Assembly: GCF_947179165.1 (NCBI RefSeq)
Contig: NC_077241.1
Span: 34,963,246 to 35,027,245 of the forward strand
DNA: 64,000 bases
Source of the DNA: Solanum dulcamara
Taxonomy: Eukaryota; Streptophyta; Magnoliopsida; Solanales; Solanaceae
Direction: 5' to 3'
The notes under the pieces are model-generated. The model saw only the letters and a program-made list of their open reading frames with translations, searched no databases and was not told the origin of the DNA. The position numbers and the translations under genes are program-made. Numbering within the stretch: position 1 is the stretch's first letter; each line of letters begins with the position of its first letter. Of the stretch, positions 33,091-46,043 are shown piece by piece.

Positions 33091-34825
33091 ATATATACAT
33101 ACGGATGCCGTCCCCCTAGTAAGGGACTCAGTGAATAATGCAGTGAATTGCACAAATTTAACAACCGGCCCAGGACTCGGAGAAGAAGTGTTACAGTATA
33201 CACAAGTGGAGTAGTGAGAAACCAAACACATTTTATATCATTATCCGAGACTCAACTATATAAGAGAACTAAGTTATTGTCTAAGAATTTGAGTACTAGT
33301 ATAGTCATTCTAGCTGCCCTCTAAACGCCGTTAGGGGCTACATTAATTACATCTCGAGGTTCCTAGACATATACTAAAGTAAGACTATTCACTTAAGAAT
33401 TACAGAGTATTTGTCTTCGAATAGTTTTATGACTAGGAGTTTGTACATTCATACCTCTTTAACATATAAGAGTTTCCAGGGAAATAGTTTAACTACCATA
33501 GAGTTCAACATCCAGTAGTAAATAAGAGATACTTAAGAATGGAATTACCCTGGAGATCGTATCATATTCAGCTTACAACTAGGACATGCCAACAGAGAAA
33601 AGAGAATGAGCTTTACTTACCTATGCCAAAACATGTCAAGAGAAAGCTTTACATACTTATGCCAAAAACATGCCAAAGGAGAGATTCACATACCTTGTCT
33701 GAATTATTCCTTATCCTGTTTGCCTCGCCATCCTTTGAACCTATTCAACATGAAATTAATATGAATATCAACCCCTCTTAACTTTCCATCACCCTAGGTT
33801 ACACCTTAGTATTAATAGAATTTATTTCCTTAGTCGTTTCCCCGACTAGTATTGTTATTCGCTAAGGCGTCGACAAAAATTGGGCAGCACCTCCCCTATA
33901 ATGTACCCTATACAAATTTACAATTAGGTCTCTAAGACCTAAATCCAACCAAAAACAACAACCTTCAGCAAATCACACCAACAATATACAACATAAACTC
34001 CAAACGAATTATTCAAAAATACGATATCACAATAGAGCGTCTAGCCTTTATTTTGTAACGCCTTTAATTATACGTAATGGAGGGTCATGTGGCTTCGACC
34101 AAAAGCACCCTAACCCACATTAGAACATATTTAGTCCGTGCAACAACAATCCACACCCCTGCAGCAGCACCTCACAAGAGCAATACTTTATTTTGACGAC
34201 AATTCAACTATAGCGACTCCAATTTTGCTTATTTCAAACGCTGAACTTTTCAAACCTTTTACCTAACTTCCAGAAGCCCCTAAGGCATGTAATACACCCT
34301 AATTTAACATCATAAACTTCAAATTAGAGGGTAAGAACTTACCTTTCCCGAAATTGGCTAGAACTTGCCGAAATTGTGCCTCGGAACTTACTTTAGCGCG
34401 TTGTAACGTCGTGGCAGCTTGCTGTTCGATTTTTGCTGCACCAAACCTTAATTTTATACTAATAATACCTCCATATCATCTTAGTATATTCTAAGTAATT
34501 AATTTACGGAACGAAAATGGGACTTACCCCTTTTTTTTTCCAAACCCGTAGCTCCCTCTTTGTTGCTCCTAAGGTTTTCCTTCAACTTCTCCTTATCTCT
34601 TGCAAGTTCTAAGCTGAATAAATGATTCCATAAGCATCCCAATATACATATATACACACCCACGTATTTGAGGAATACCGTAGATAAGTAATTCGCAGAG
34701 AAAAAATGAAGAACTCACCTTAAATTCTTAGAAACCATGGCTGCCTTTTTCTCTTCCTCTCTACGTTTTTCTTTTCTTGTTCTTGGCTGAACCTTTGGCT
34801 AAGAATGAGATAGTCATAATACACA

Positions 34826-35025
34826 TATATATAGGGTGTCTATAAGGGTGACACATGTCATCCCCCTAGGGTGACACATGTCCAGCCGTGATTGGGCAAC
34901 CATATCTATGCAACCAATTAGGGGCTACCACGTGGCAGTGGGGGCCACCTCCCCCAAGCAGGTGGGTCACCTACTTGACCCCAAGCAGGTGGGTCACCTG
35001 CTTTCTTGAGGTGCTGCCACGTGTC
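34826..35025 (-). promoter_or_regulatory. Putative LTR promoter of E (left copy)
   Basis: TATATATA at 34826-34833. Upstream on the - strand are CCACGTGGCA (34928-34937) and GCCACGTGTC (35016-35025) plus CCAAT-type boxes. The right LTR keeps TATATATA 42496-42503, CACGTG 42545-42550 and GCCACGTGTT 42711-42720. Confidence 0.5.
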
Positions 35026-35378
35026 ACTCCTCCATTGGCTGCCACGTATCACCTTTTCCCCTCGTGGGTTCGTAATCTCATCTTATTTTAAGAGCCTATA
35101 TAATCCATGCTACGCAAGCTTGGTACGTACTCCAATAGCTTAAGTATGCAAGACTTCCAAGTTAGTAGATTACGTAGGTAAATCAAGTCCTACGACTCAT
35201 TACTTGGCCTCCAATTCCTTTCAGATTCTTATGACTTTATTTCCAACCTTCCCTCTCACGAGGTATCACATTCTTCTTTCCTTCGAGTTGTTTGATCTGT
35301 GTGGATATTAAGGGTCTCATGGCTACCTCCAAGAAGATTAGGGACACATTTCAAGGTTAAAAAGTGTGGGGTGTAACA

Positions 35379-38300
35379 TCCTTCCCCCCTTTAGAACATT
35401 CGTCCCCGAATGTTAAACAAAATCTCCCTTAGAACTTTGTATAGAGTTTTGGGAGGTTCTTTGCTGTTGTTATAATACATACTCCTACCTGAGTGATTAA
35501 TATACAGGTTTCAGGAGTTGGGGTTACCTGTAGATATTGGGAAATAGGTACGAATACTTGTGTTTCCTGTCTTCTTCAATTTCTCAGGTCATCCCCTTTT
35601 CTGGTTTTAATTTTGCCATAATATCTTGACGCAAGGCATATCTTTAGACTACAATCTTCTAGTTTGCCGATCTACGATGGCGATAGGTTTTTTTTCCTTG
35701 CAGGGTTCCATCTCCTAGACCTCATCTATGGAATATACCCTGGGTGACTTGGCAGTACCCTTGCAAAGCATTTTTATCTGATGGGCTGGGCGTATAGTTT
35801 CCAAATAAGGTGGTAAGCTCATCTTACTAGCCACGTTGCCCACCTTACGAGTAATTTGATACAGTCTAACATATTCTGGGTCAAGTTCCTTTTCTAGGTG
35901 ACCCTATTATGACCATCCATTCATCAACTTGAACTCTGTATGTCGATGTCGATTATCTGTATATCATTCTTGCCGACTCTGGGCTTTTAGTTAATAGCTT
36001 GCTTAATCATGTCGGGGCCTTTTTAGCTTGGTCTTTCTAATATCTACCCATCCAATAGGGGACTTACACGTCTTACTCTACCAGTATTGTACGGAGTCAT
36101 TGGGATACCAGAGTGGTAGCCATTATGGTAGGTAACCTTAATAAGTGGTGGATGATCATCTCACTTACTCTTAAAGCCAACCATATAATAGTATGCTCAG
36201 TCAATTCTGCAGCTCAAGGAAAAATGCAGTACTAAGACCTATCTATGCTCCCGAGCTTTTCTTGGACTGATGTCCTAATGTTAATCTTAATTGAAGTTCT
36301 TCCATCTAAGATATTAGCTGGGGAAACCTCACAGAACCTTACTACCTCCATGTTGTATAGCTCCACCTAATAGTAGCTGCATAGGTGCTCTTGATTGAAA
36401 GTAAATGGGCTGATTTATTAGCCTACTCACAATAAACCATATATCACCCTACTCTTATAGAGTACAAAATAGGTTCATAACATTGTTGATAATTTGGGAA
36501 CCGCTAGCCTCGTATAGCCCTTCTCGACTCTTTTCAGAACTTTGACTGGCATTCGATCTTTTGGGTCCTTCTTCCCCTTTTTTTCCAATCCTTAGGGTTG
36601 GCTACCGAATAATGCTGCAGTCCCCTCATATAATAGCTCTCATAGTCATTTTGTGCTTTGTCTAACATAATCTGGTATAATTCCGATGGAACTTTGACGT
36701 ATATACTTGCCATCCTGTAGTAACCGGCTAGTTCTGCCAGTTTCGTTTAAGCTATTTCACCACTTTCCTTACCCCTACTTGTAATCCTCTAGACATATTA
36801 TCCTGTGTCATTTTCTTCCTTACAAAATGACGAGAGGGTACAAAAAGTATCCTAGCGTTATCTCGCTAGTCCTCATATTTTACCCTGCCTTTTTTCCCTT
36901 ATCCTACACCCAATGTCGGGGTAGATCTTTGGTCCACTCGTGGCCAATTCTTACTCCACCCGTAGAACTAATTCCATCTCGGTAATTTGGCTTAGCCTAT
37001 CTTTGTATCTCTCGATAATTAATTGTAACTTGGGCTCCCTTGCCTAGGATAATAGTTGTGGGGACTCCGTAAGGTCCTACCACTCTTTTACTCTACAATT
37101 TTACACCCTCTTGGCGGAGCAGGTAACTTTTAATCGAAGGAGTAGGGACTAATATCGTTAATCCACAAGTAACATTCCCTCCAGATTCATCTGGTGCTGG
37201 AGTGTGAAGTGAGTCTTGTAGTCCTAGTCATATTGTGAAATTTTTGACCTTGGGCATTGCTTCCTGCCATCCGTAAATTACATCAGCTGGTACCCTTACC
37301 TTTTGGGTTCTGCTTTTTCGCCCTCAGAGTTGGCTACCACGTGGTGTCGAAATTTCCCTCGCCCACTGGCCCATATAGTCATTCTGCGGTTTTCCTTTCA
37401 TTAACTGGTTCTATGTTGAAGAGCTGTGGCATTTGAGCGTGTCATCAGTTAGCAATTAGCTAATCCTTCTTGGTTTGCTTAAGCCCTTGTTACAATTGAC
37501 TTAACGTATTTTATAATACTCTAGGTACATAATCTCATATCGTTTCTCCATCGCTAGTTCAGATTCTTCCATCTCGCGCGATCACACCAGCACTAATGCA
37601 TTAAGTTCCATCAGAATTTTGAAGTTAAGCGTGTTGGGGTGAGAGTAATACTAGGATGGGTGACCTCTCTAGGAAGTCTTTGTGTTGCGTTTCATTGTAA
37701 TCCTTGCCATAATGTGTGGGGCACTCAACTTAGCTTCAGATTTACCTCAGTGTTGTCTCACGAGTCTTTATGTTTTTCCCTATCCTTTCGTCTATTATCT
37801 TGCATCCAGTATCAGCGTAGACCTTTATCTCCACTATAACCAACGTTTTGGCTTTTGGTCTAGCATGCTGTCATTACCCTTCGTAATGTCTCGTAAGTTG
37901 GTTGATATCCTTTCATGGTTACACCTTTCTGTTTTTATACGCAGCTGCCTTCTAGTGTTATGTTGTTTAGGATCTCGTCACAAACTTCTTAACGCCGCCT
38001 TATGTAGCATTCTAGCTTCTATCCAATTATTGGTAGCTTCCGGACCTTTCCAACTTGGTTCAGTAAGATGTCTTGTTGATGTTTAGACGTCCATCTCAAA
38101 TATATTGCCATATCAGTTGCCTCCTCCTACTTTTGCCATTTTCTCATTAACTTCCCCCCTTTAGAGGGTACTCGTACTTTTATCTGCTTGTACCTTGCTC
38201 TATGTTTCTTTGTCCAGACTCAATTTCGCCCATTCTCTTCCTCCAATCTACTTGGTATTACATCATGTCTCCATCTATCTTCATATTTTATAATCGGACT

Positions 38301-39912
38301 ATCCGCGTACGGAGCCTTGGCTAAATTATGAAGCGACGAAAACCTTTCCATATATAGTGCGACACCTCATCTGTTACTCTGTACTTGAGTAATGGGACCC
38401 ATGGGAATGCTCATCTGAGGCCACATTCTACTTATCTTTATCAAAAATTAATCAGTACTTGTAGTCGTTCCCATTTCCACTAGGCAGTACTAGTATTCCG
38501 ACGATAACTATTTAAGGTTTTCTTGAAGTAGTAGCTTTATCCCAACCTATATCCTTTGCTTCTTGGGGCGAATAGAAGTTTCGCCATTTGTTCCTTAAGT
38601 TTTCCATCCTCATCCCTTAAGGGTTACACTATTTCTGGGGCGATGTTGTGTATACGCGTCATTTTTTGTATCTTGAGCCCCATGCCCTTACTGTGTAATC
38701 AACACAGGCTTTTAACTTAATCAACGTATACCAAGTGCGCCTTACTAGTGGTTCTACTTTATCCCTCTATAATTCTATCACGCTGTTCAATTCATACTTA
38801 CATATCCCCCTTGTAGTTCATACTCATATTCAGTTCCTGACATCTCTTTAAGGTGCTTCTGTTCGAAGCTCTTTCCCCAATTAGTCGGTGGAGAACTATA
38901 AACTATTATCGTAAACCATTTTCCAACCATTGTTGGAAGAAACCAGAATCTCTTAAACATCACAGTACTTCTGTTAATACTTGACCTACCTGGTCTCCTT
39001 CCGGGTTTATCCTTGAGTTATGAACAACTCATCTAATTTACAATAGGAGTCGGGGTTTGGTATTTTCAAAGATGAGTGAAGCTCAATTATTGGACATCTT
39101 ACCTTTCAACCTGAGCTTCTCTTTTTTTTTTCTACAGCATAGTTACAGCTGGAGATACTGTGGTCTGAACTTTACTACTTAAATAATCTTTTGTTCCTCC
39201 GAAATAAATTTCTTCAAGTGAAAAAGGTGCCCCTTATCGGCGACCTTAAGGATACCTCTTACAGCTTTGGTTAAACACAGTAGGGGTACTTGGTATCAAT
39301 TTCTCAAACATCTCAAAATTCTATGCTTCATTTCCTTTTCCCCATTCTGGGAAAAATTCGGCAGAGTTTCCTCTACACTTCTTACTATCCCGTAACCTGC
39401 ACGCAGAAAATGCCAACAATGTCTCACAAGGCCAACACACATATATATATTCATGTCATATCATATCCACAAAGGGCTTTTAATATCGTCTCATATCGCA
39501 GCCACACAGGGCTTTCAATGTCAATACTAATATAAAAATACTGGACTTACCTCGTATGTCCAACTTCAAACTGCATCCATTGCACTTCCTATCTGCTTTT
39601 CTTTTAGGTTTCAACTTTCTATTTCAATAACTTACCCGACGGATATCTTCTGTGGCTTTACTTTACTTACCTGCATGCTTCGTAACTTTCCATGTCGTCA
39701 ATTACTTCCTTCTGTTGGTGTCGTCCTTCTATTAAGATCCAAGGTTAGTATAAGGAATTTTCCTATGACTCGGATATAAAGCACGATCTCAGATGTAGAA
39801 GAAATGTAACATCCTAAATGTCCTGTAGCTTCCTATTTATAGATGTGGCGCGCAACACATAGATAACCAAGACTCTACTAGACACGGTATGTAGACAATC
39901 CAAGGACGAACT
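35379..39912 (-). pseudogene. Internal region of E with decayed Ty3 integrase
   Basis: No long open frame on the - strand. From about 35820 to 36900 the sequence aligns in order with the integrase of D (25670-26400) at the DNA level: the CCAATAGGGGACTTACACG block near 36050 corresponds to the block after FKAL, GCAGTACTAAGACC near 36225 to the [10 protein letters not shown] block, and CAATAAACCATATATCACC near 36430 to the core. This is therefore a Ty3 pol relic. About 38336-39928 matches 47301-48879 in B. The open frames at 37639-38086 on the + strand have no domain. The segment from 37500 to 38300 is unassigned. Confidence 0.6.
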
Positions 39913-39924
39913 GCTCTGATACCA
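39913..39924 (-). promoter_or_regulatory. Primer-binding site of E
   Basis: On the - strand TGGTATCAGAGC (initiator tRNA-Met), 4 nt from the LTR end at 39929. Confidence 0.92.
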
Positions 39925-39928
39925 CTTC

Positions 39929-42900
39929 TATCATGACCCAACCCCGTAGGCCGTGATTGGGGTCCGACCTGGACCCCCCGTGTACCTAGCTATCAACTAT
40001 GGTCAAATTGAACTGTAAATAAAATGATATCATATAACAGAGCCCCACTAGGCGATAACATTTTCATAAATCTGTAGCCCTTTGCATTTGTATCACAACA
40101 TGATAGGGCACTCAAGCCGACAAGGCTGCCATAACATAATAACATATATCATATATCATGTAAACTCAGCTGAATCAAACTGACATACACAACCCACATA
40201 TACATGTCTGCAGACCTCTAAAAATATAAATGACAACATATGGCGGGATAGGGCCCCCGCTGTACCCCTGAATGGATAAAATAATGTTATACATCAGTGG
40301 ACAATATCAGAAACTAGGCCCTGATACAATGGAGCCTCTTCCAGCTGAGCTGCGTGGAATCCTAAGCTGACGGACTCCCAAAACTTGTATCTGTACCTGC
40401 GAGCATGAATGCAGCCCCCCGAAAAGAGGGTCAGTATGACATATGTACTGAGTATGTAAAACGTAACATAGTACAACTAGAGGTATATCCAAAATAGAGA
40501 AGCAGGGGAAACAATTATCAAATCAGAAACATGTACCAATACTCTGTGACTCACAAAAACATGCATGCTCAAATTTTCAATATAGTCGGCCCCGTCAGGG
40601 GTCCGGTGAATCATATATGTTGTATTAGTATCAGGCCCCGTGCCATCATCACCTTATTACAACACATCATCATAGTATCAGTATCAGGCCCCAGGCCATC
40701 GTCACCTTATTACAACACACCATCATAGTATCACTTTCAGGCCCTAGGCCATCATATATATACATATGGATGCTGGCCCCCTAGCGAGGGACTCGGTGAA
40801 CAATGCAGTGAATTGCATGAATCTGACAACCGGCCTGGGACTCGGAGAATAAGTTTTACAGTATACACGAGTGAAGTAGTGAGAAACCAAACACAGTTTA
40901 AATTATTATCCGAGACTCAACTATATAAGAGGACTAAGTTATTGTCTGAGAATTCGAGTAATAGTATAGTCATTCTAGCTTCCCTCTAAACATCGTTAGG
41001 GGCTACATTAATTACATCTCGAGGTTCCTAGACATATACTAAAGTAAGACTATTCACTTAAGAATTACAGAGTATTTGTCTTCGAATAGTTTTATGACTA
41101 GGAGTTTGTACATTCATACCTCTTTAACATATAAGATTTTCCAGGGAAATAGTTTAACTACCATAGAGTTCAACATCCAGTAGTAAATAAGAGATACTTA
41201 AGAATGGAATTACCCCGGAGCTCGTATCACATTCATCTTACAACTAGGACATGCCAACATAGAAAAGAGAATGATCTTTACTTACCTATGCCAAAACATG
41301 TCAAGAGAAAGCTTTACATACTTATGCCAAAAACATGTCAAAGGAGAGATTCACATACCTTGTCTGAATTATTCCTTATCCTGTTTGCCTCGCCGTCCTT
41401 TGAACCTATTCAACATGAAATTAATATGAATATCAACCCCTCTTAACTTTCCATCACTCTAGGTTACACCTTAGTATTAATGGAATCTATTTCCTTAGTC
41501 GTTTCCCCGACTAGTTCTGTTATTCGCTAAGGCGTCGACGAAAATTGGGCAGCACCTCCCCTATAATGTGCCCTATCCAAATTTACAATTAGGTCCATAA
41601 TACCTACAGCCAACCAAAAACAACAACCTGCAGCAATTCACACTAACAATATACAACATAAACTCCAAACGACTTATTCAAAAATACGATATCACAATAG
41701 GGCGTCTAGCCTTTATTTTGTAACGCCTTTAATTATACGCAATGGGGGGTCATGTGGCTTCGACCAGCAGCACCCTAAACTTACATTAGAACATATTTAG
41801 TCCGTTCAACAACAAGCCACACCCCTGCAGAAGCACCTCACAAGAGCAATACTTTATTTTGACGATAATTCAACTATAGCGACTCCAATTTCGCTTATTT
41901 TGAACGCTGAACTTTTCAAACCTTTTCCGTAACTTCCAGAAGCCCCTAAGGCGTGTAATACACCCTAATTTAACATCATAAACTTCAAATTAGAGGGTAA
42001 GAACTTACCTTTCCCGAAATTGGCTAGAACTTGCCGAAATTGTGCCTCGGAACTTACTTTAGCGCGTTGTAACATCGTGGCAGCTTGCTGTTCGATTTTT
42101 GCTGCACCAAACCTTAATTTTATACTAATAATACCTCCATATAATCTTAGTATATTCTAAGTAATTAATTTACGGAATGAAAATGGGACTTACCCCTTTT
42201 TTTTCCCAAACCCGTAGCTCCCTCTTTGTTGCTCCTAAGGTTTTCCTTCAACTTCTCCTTATCTCTTGCAAGTTTTAAGCTGAATAAATGATTCCATAAG
42301 CATCCCAATATACATATATACACACCCACGTGTTTGAGGAACACCGTAGATAAGTAATTCGCGGAGAAAAAATGAAGAACTCACCTTAAATTCTTAGAAA
42401 CCATGGCTACCTTTTTCTCTTCCTCTCTACGTTTTTCTTTTCTTGTTCTTGGCTGAACCTTTGGCTAAGAATGAGATACTTAGTCATAATACACATATAT
42501 ATAGGGTGTCTATGGGGGTGACACATGTCATCCCCTTATGGTGACACGTGTCCAGCCGTGATTGGGCAACCATATCTATGCAACCAATTAGGGGCTGCCA
42601 CATGGCAGTGGGGCCCACCTCCCCCAAGCAGGTGGGTCACCTACTTGACCCTAAGCAGGTGGGTCACCTGCTTGCTTGAGGTGCTGCCATGTGGCACTCC
42701 TCCATTGGCTGCCACGTGTTACTTTTTTTTCCCTCGTGGGTTCGTAATCTCGTCTTATTTTAAGAGCCTATGTAAGCCATGCTACGCAAGCTTTGTACGT
42801 ACTCCAATAGCTTAAGTATGTGAGACTTCCAAGTTAGTTGCTTACGTAGGTAAATCGAGTCCTCCGACTCATTACTTGGCCTCCAATTCCTTTCGGATTC

Positions 42901-43050
42901 TTATGACTTTATTTCCAACCTTCCCTCTCACGAGGTATCACATTCTTATTTCCTTCAAGTTGTTTAATGTGTGTGGATAGTAGGGGTCTCATGGCTACCT
43001 CCAAGAAGATTAGGGACATGTTTCAAGGTTCAAAAGTGTGGGGTGTAACA
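39929..43050 (-). repeat. 5' LTR of E
   Basis: Begins TATCATGACCC (TG changed to TA) and ends GGTGTAACA. It holds the 53-bp repeat array (about 40621-40755), a GTAC inverted repeat with one wobble pair (about 40433-40453) and the same promoter elements as the other LTR. Confidence 0.92.
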
Positions 43051-43880
43051 GCTAACTTCTCAGCATCATAAGTCACCTTGACTGGAATGAAGTGAGCAGA
43101 CTTAGTTAACCTATCAACAATCACCCATATTGAATCAAACTTACCCAAGGTCTTTGGAAGGCCGACCACAAAATCCATCGCAATTCTTTCCCACTTCCAC
43201 TAAGGAATGGACATTCTTTGAAGTGTCCCTCCAGGCCTTTGGTGCTTATATTTTACCTATTGATAATTTGGACAATGGGTAACAAAATTAACAATGTCAC
43301 ACTTCATTCTGCTCCACCAATAATGTTGTCTCAGATCGCGATACATCTTAGTCGCACCAGGATATATAGAGTATCTCAAACTGTGAGCCTCTACAAGAAT
43401 AGTCTGAATTAAATTATCAATACGGGGAACACATACCCGCCTCTTAATCCTCAAGATGCCTTCCTCATTGATCATCGCTTCTTTGGCCTCTCCCTGCAAG
43501 ACCATATCATAAATTCGGCTTATCTTCTCATCATCAAATTGGTTTTCTTTAATTTTGTCAAGAAAAGAAGATCTTGCTTCCACACAGGCCAAGAATCCTC
43601 CTTTCTCCATTACTTCCAGCCTCATAAAGTCATTAGCCAGAGTTTGAACCTCTCTAGCCAATGGACGTCTGGAAACCTGCAAATGAGCTAAACTTCCCAT
43701 GCTCCCTGCTTTTCTGCTCAAGGCATCGGCCACTACATTAGTTTTTCCCGGGTGATAAAGAATGGTGATATTATAGTCCTTTAATAATTCCCGAACAATT
43801 CTCAGATGCTCTTCATGTTCTTTTCTGCTCTTTGAGTAGATCAATATATCATTAATAAAAACAATAACAAAGAGATCCAA
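43051..43880 (-). pseudogene. RT end fused to integrase, with RNase H deleted, D copy 2 (cut by E)
   Basis: 207-codon open frame at 43880-43257 with the same join of HLRIV to LLKDYN as copy 1 (near 43793). It includes the integrase zinc region as far as HCPNY, where the last Cys of the HHCC motif has become Tyr, followed by a stop. The core continues to 43051, with TKSAH and MDFVVGLP-type blocks, and is cut there by E; it resumes at 32258. Confidence 0.9.
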
Positions 43881-44494
43881 ATATGTCTTAAAGATTCCAT
43901 TATCAAACTCATGAAAGCAGTAGGCGCATTTGTAAGCCCAAAAGACATTACCAAGAATTCATAGTGTCAATACCTGGTTCGAAACACAGTTTTTGGTACA
44001 TTTGCTGCTCGTATTTTCAGCTGATGGTAACTGAACCTCAAATCAATTTTTGAGAAAACACAAACACCCTCCAACTGATCGAATAAGTCATCAATGCGAG
44101 GAAGGGGATACCTATTTTTAATAGTCACCTTGTTCAGCTGTCTATAGTCTATGCACATACGAAGGCTACCATCCTTCTTCTTTACAAATAAAACTAGAGT
44201 ACCCCAAGAAGAGACACTCGGTCTAATAAAACCTTTACCCAAAAACTCCTGAAGTTAGGCCTTCAACTCCCTCAACTCAGCCTGGACCATTCTATAAGGT
44301 GGAATGGAAATAGGAGGAGTGTCGCACTCCAGGCCGATACAAAAATCTATATCCCTATCAGGTGGCATACCAGATAAGTCTGCGGGGAAAACATCCATAA
44401 ACTCAGGCACTATAGAAATAGACTCAATTGATGGAACTTCAGAACTATCATCCCTGAGATGTGCTAGGAAGGTTAAACAACCTTTACTTACCAA
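43881..44494 (-). pseudogene. Reverse transcriptase fingers/palm, D copy 2
   Basis: Two open parts, 44494-44255 ([13 protein letters not shown]) and 44242-43967 ([39 protein letters not shown]), separated by a stop at about 44252. SFGLTNAP lies in another frame near 43930. Colinear with copy 1. Confidence 0.88.
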
Positions 44495-44589
44495 CCTCTT
44501 AGCAAGAAGAAAAGAGATAATCCAAACTGGAGCGAGAAGATAGTCACCCTCCTATACCAATTGATCTATCCCAGGCTTGGCTAATGGCA

Positions 44590-44890
44590 CCATCTTAGCA
44601 TTGGAATCTAAGATAGCAAAATTTGGAAAGAGCTAAGTCATACTCAAGATTACATCAAAGTCAACCATCTCCAGAATAATCAAATCTACATAAGTTCTGC
44701 TCCCCACAAAAGTCATAAGGCAAGACCTATACACTTTCTCCACTAACACACACTTACCAACAGTAGTAGAAACACGAATAGGCATGTTAAGTAAGTCACA
44801 ATGTAAATCGAGTCCATCAAAAAATGCGGAAGATACATAAGAAAATGTGGATCCAGGATCAAACAATACGAAAGCCAAGCTATCACAGAT
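44590..44890 (-). pseudogene. Aspartic protease domain, D copy 2
   Basis: Open from 44878 to 44633 with LFDPGSTFSYVSS at the start and FDVILSMT at the end, where a stop follows instead of the tryptophan-containing WLS. Matches copy 1. Confidence 0.8.
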
Positions 44891-46027
44891 CAGAAAAGTA
44901 CGTGTGATAATAGCATCGAATGTCTCTGCCTCTGACCTCTCGGGGAAAGCATAACAATGGGCTTTGTAGCGAAGCTATCTAGCTTTAACCCTTCTACCTC
45001 TATCACAAAATCAACCACTTTTAAAGGTCTAACCCAATTTTATATGCACGTTCTTACTAAAATCTTCGATTGCCTTTACCCAAGTTTACTTGTTGGATCT
45101 TTTTGTACCCATAATCTTTTCGTTCCTATATGATCCACTCTCTTGGAGCTTACAATGAAGTCATTAATCCTTATTTAGAATCTTTGGAATATACTCAACA
45201 ACCTAAATGCATTAATCGTATCTAAGATCTACCACTAGAACACATTATACCTATCAAGAAGACCGCACCCCAAATGACCTACACCTTCTTACCCATTGAA
45301 TAACTACAAAACATTACCAAATTCGACCCATTCTGTCTCTATCCGAAGCGATATACATTCTTCGTAGGTCAGGTCGCTAATAGAAGTAACACAATCCATA
45401 ATCTAACTAAGTAAGCATCGATATCATTATAGTAATCATATCTTGACCCTTTTTGATATGCACTCAATCTATGAATATGCAGTAGAGATTCTGACCACAA
45501 TCCTTTTAGAAAGTGGCAAAATCTGCTCTTCTAGACTTAAGCAAAGTTGTGTATCATATTTGGATAAGGCACGAAACCTGGTCTCATAGGCTACAACGAT
45601 ATCTTCCCTTGCTCTATATTTTGGAACTCATCTCCCCTCTTGCCCCTCTAGGTCTGGGAGATATGCTTATCTATGAAGAAGTCAAAAGACGTTGCCTAGC
45701 TGCCTGATCTCTGTCCCTGGTGGGCTTTATCCTGCGACCTCTACCATGATCTCTCATCACTAACCCCCTCTAGCTACAACCCTAATAGCTGGCTCAGGCG
45801 ATGCTATTGTTTTAGTTCGGAACATTTGCGAAAATAGAGTGAAAAAGGTCAGATACCAATTTGTATCACATAGATACCAATTGGATTCAAGTAATAGCAT
45901 GAAAGAAAGAAGGAATGGAGATTTCCTAAAGTCCCGTAGCCTCTCAAATAAAAGTAAAGGTGTCCCCATACCATTCCGCAAGACTCTACTAGACCTGTCC
46001 TTGTGTGATGAGATCACCGAACCTAAA
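44891..46027 (-). pseudogene. Degenerate 5' coding region / gag remnant, D copy 2
   Basis: Colinear with 28112-29260, with the same basic MRDHG start at about 45750-45760 and no readable capsid or zinc knuckle. Single-base differences only, which supports recent common origin of the two internal regions. Confidence 0.4.
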
Positions 46028-46039
46028 GCTCTTATACCA
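46028..46039 (-). promoter_or_regulatory. Primer-binding site of D copy 2 (one substitution)
   Basis: On the - strand TGGTATAAGAGC, one base different from the site of copy 1, 4 nt from the LTR start at 46044. Confidence 0.88.
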
Positions 46040-46043
46040 AGTT

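Larger units (their letters stand above)
32264..35378 (-). repeat. 3' LTR of E
   Basis: TGTCATAACCC to GTGTGGGGTGTAACA in window direction. It includes a 53-bp tandem repeat (32956-33090) and promoter-like elements (34826-35025). The GTAC inverted repeat has decayed here (TTAATAT...GTACTGA near 32766). Confidence 0.92.
32264..43050 (-). mobile_element. Long-LTR Ty3 element E (10.8 kb), inserted in the integrase of D copy 2
   Basis: LTRs 32264-35378 (3115 bp) and 39929-43050 (3122 bp) differ by roughly 8% over their first 200 bp by eye. The - strand primer-binding site is at 39913-39924, and the purine tract AAAGGGGGGAAGGA is next to 35378. The internal region is 4550 bp and has only decayed integrase-like sequence. 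Same family as B, C and G. It is the innermost and probably youngest complete insertion of the stack, but is not recent by its LTR divergence. Confidence 0.92.

Noticed and set aside
37639..38086. A 134-codon open frame with hydrophobic stretches inside element E
   Set aside because: No known domain, low-complexity Cys/Leu-rich composition, and it lies antisense in a decayed internal region.
39913..39924. Possible tRNA fragment TGGTATCAGAGC
   Set aside because: It is the retrotransposon primer-binding site complementary to tRNA-Met; no cloverleaf can be formed around it.
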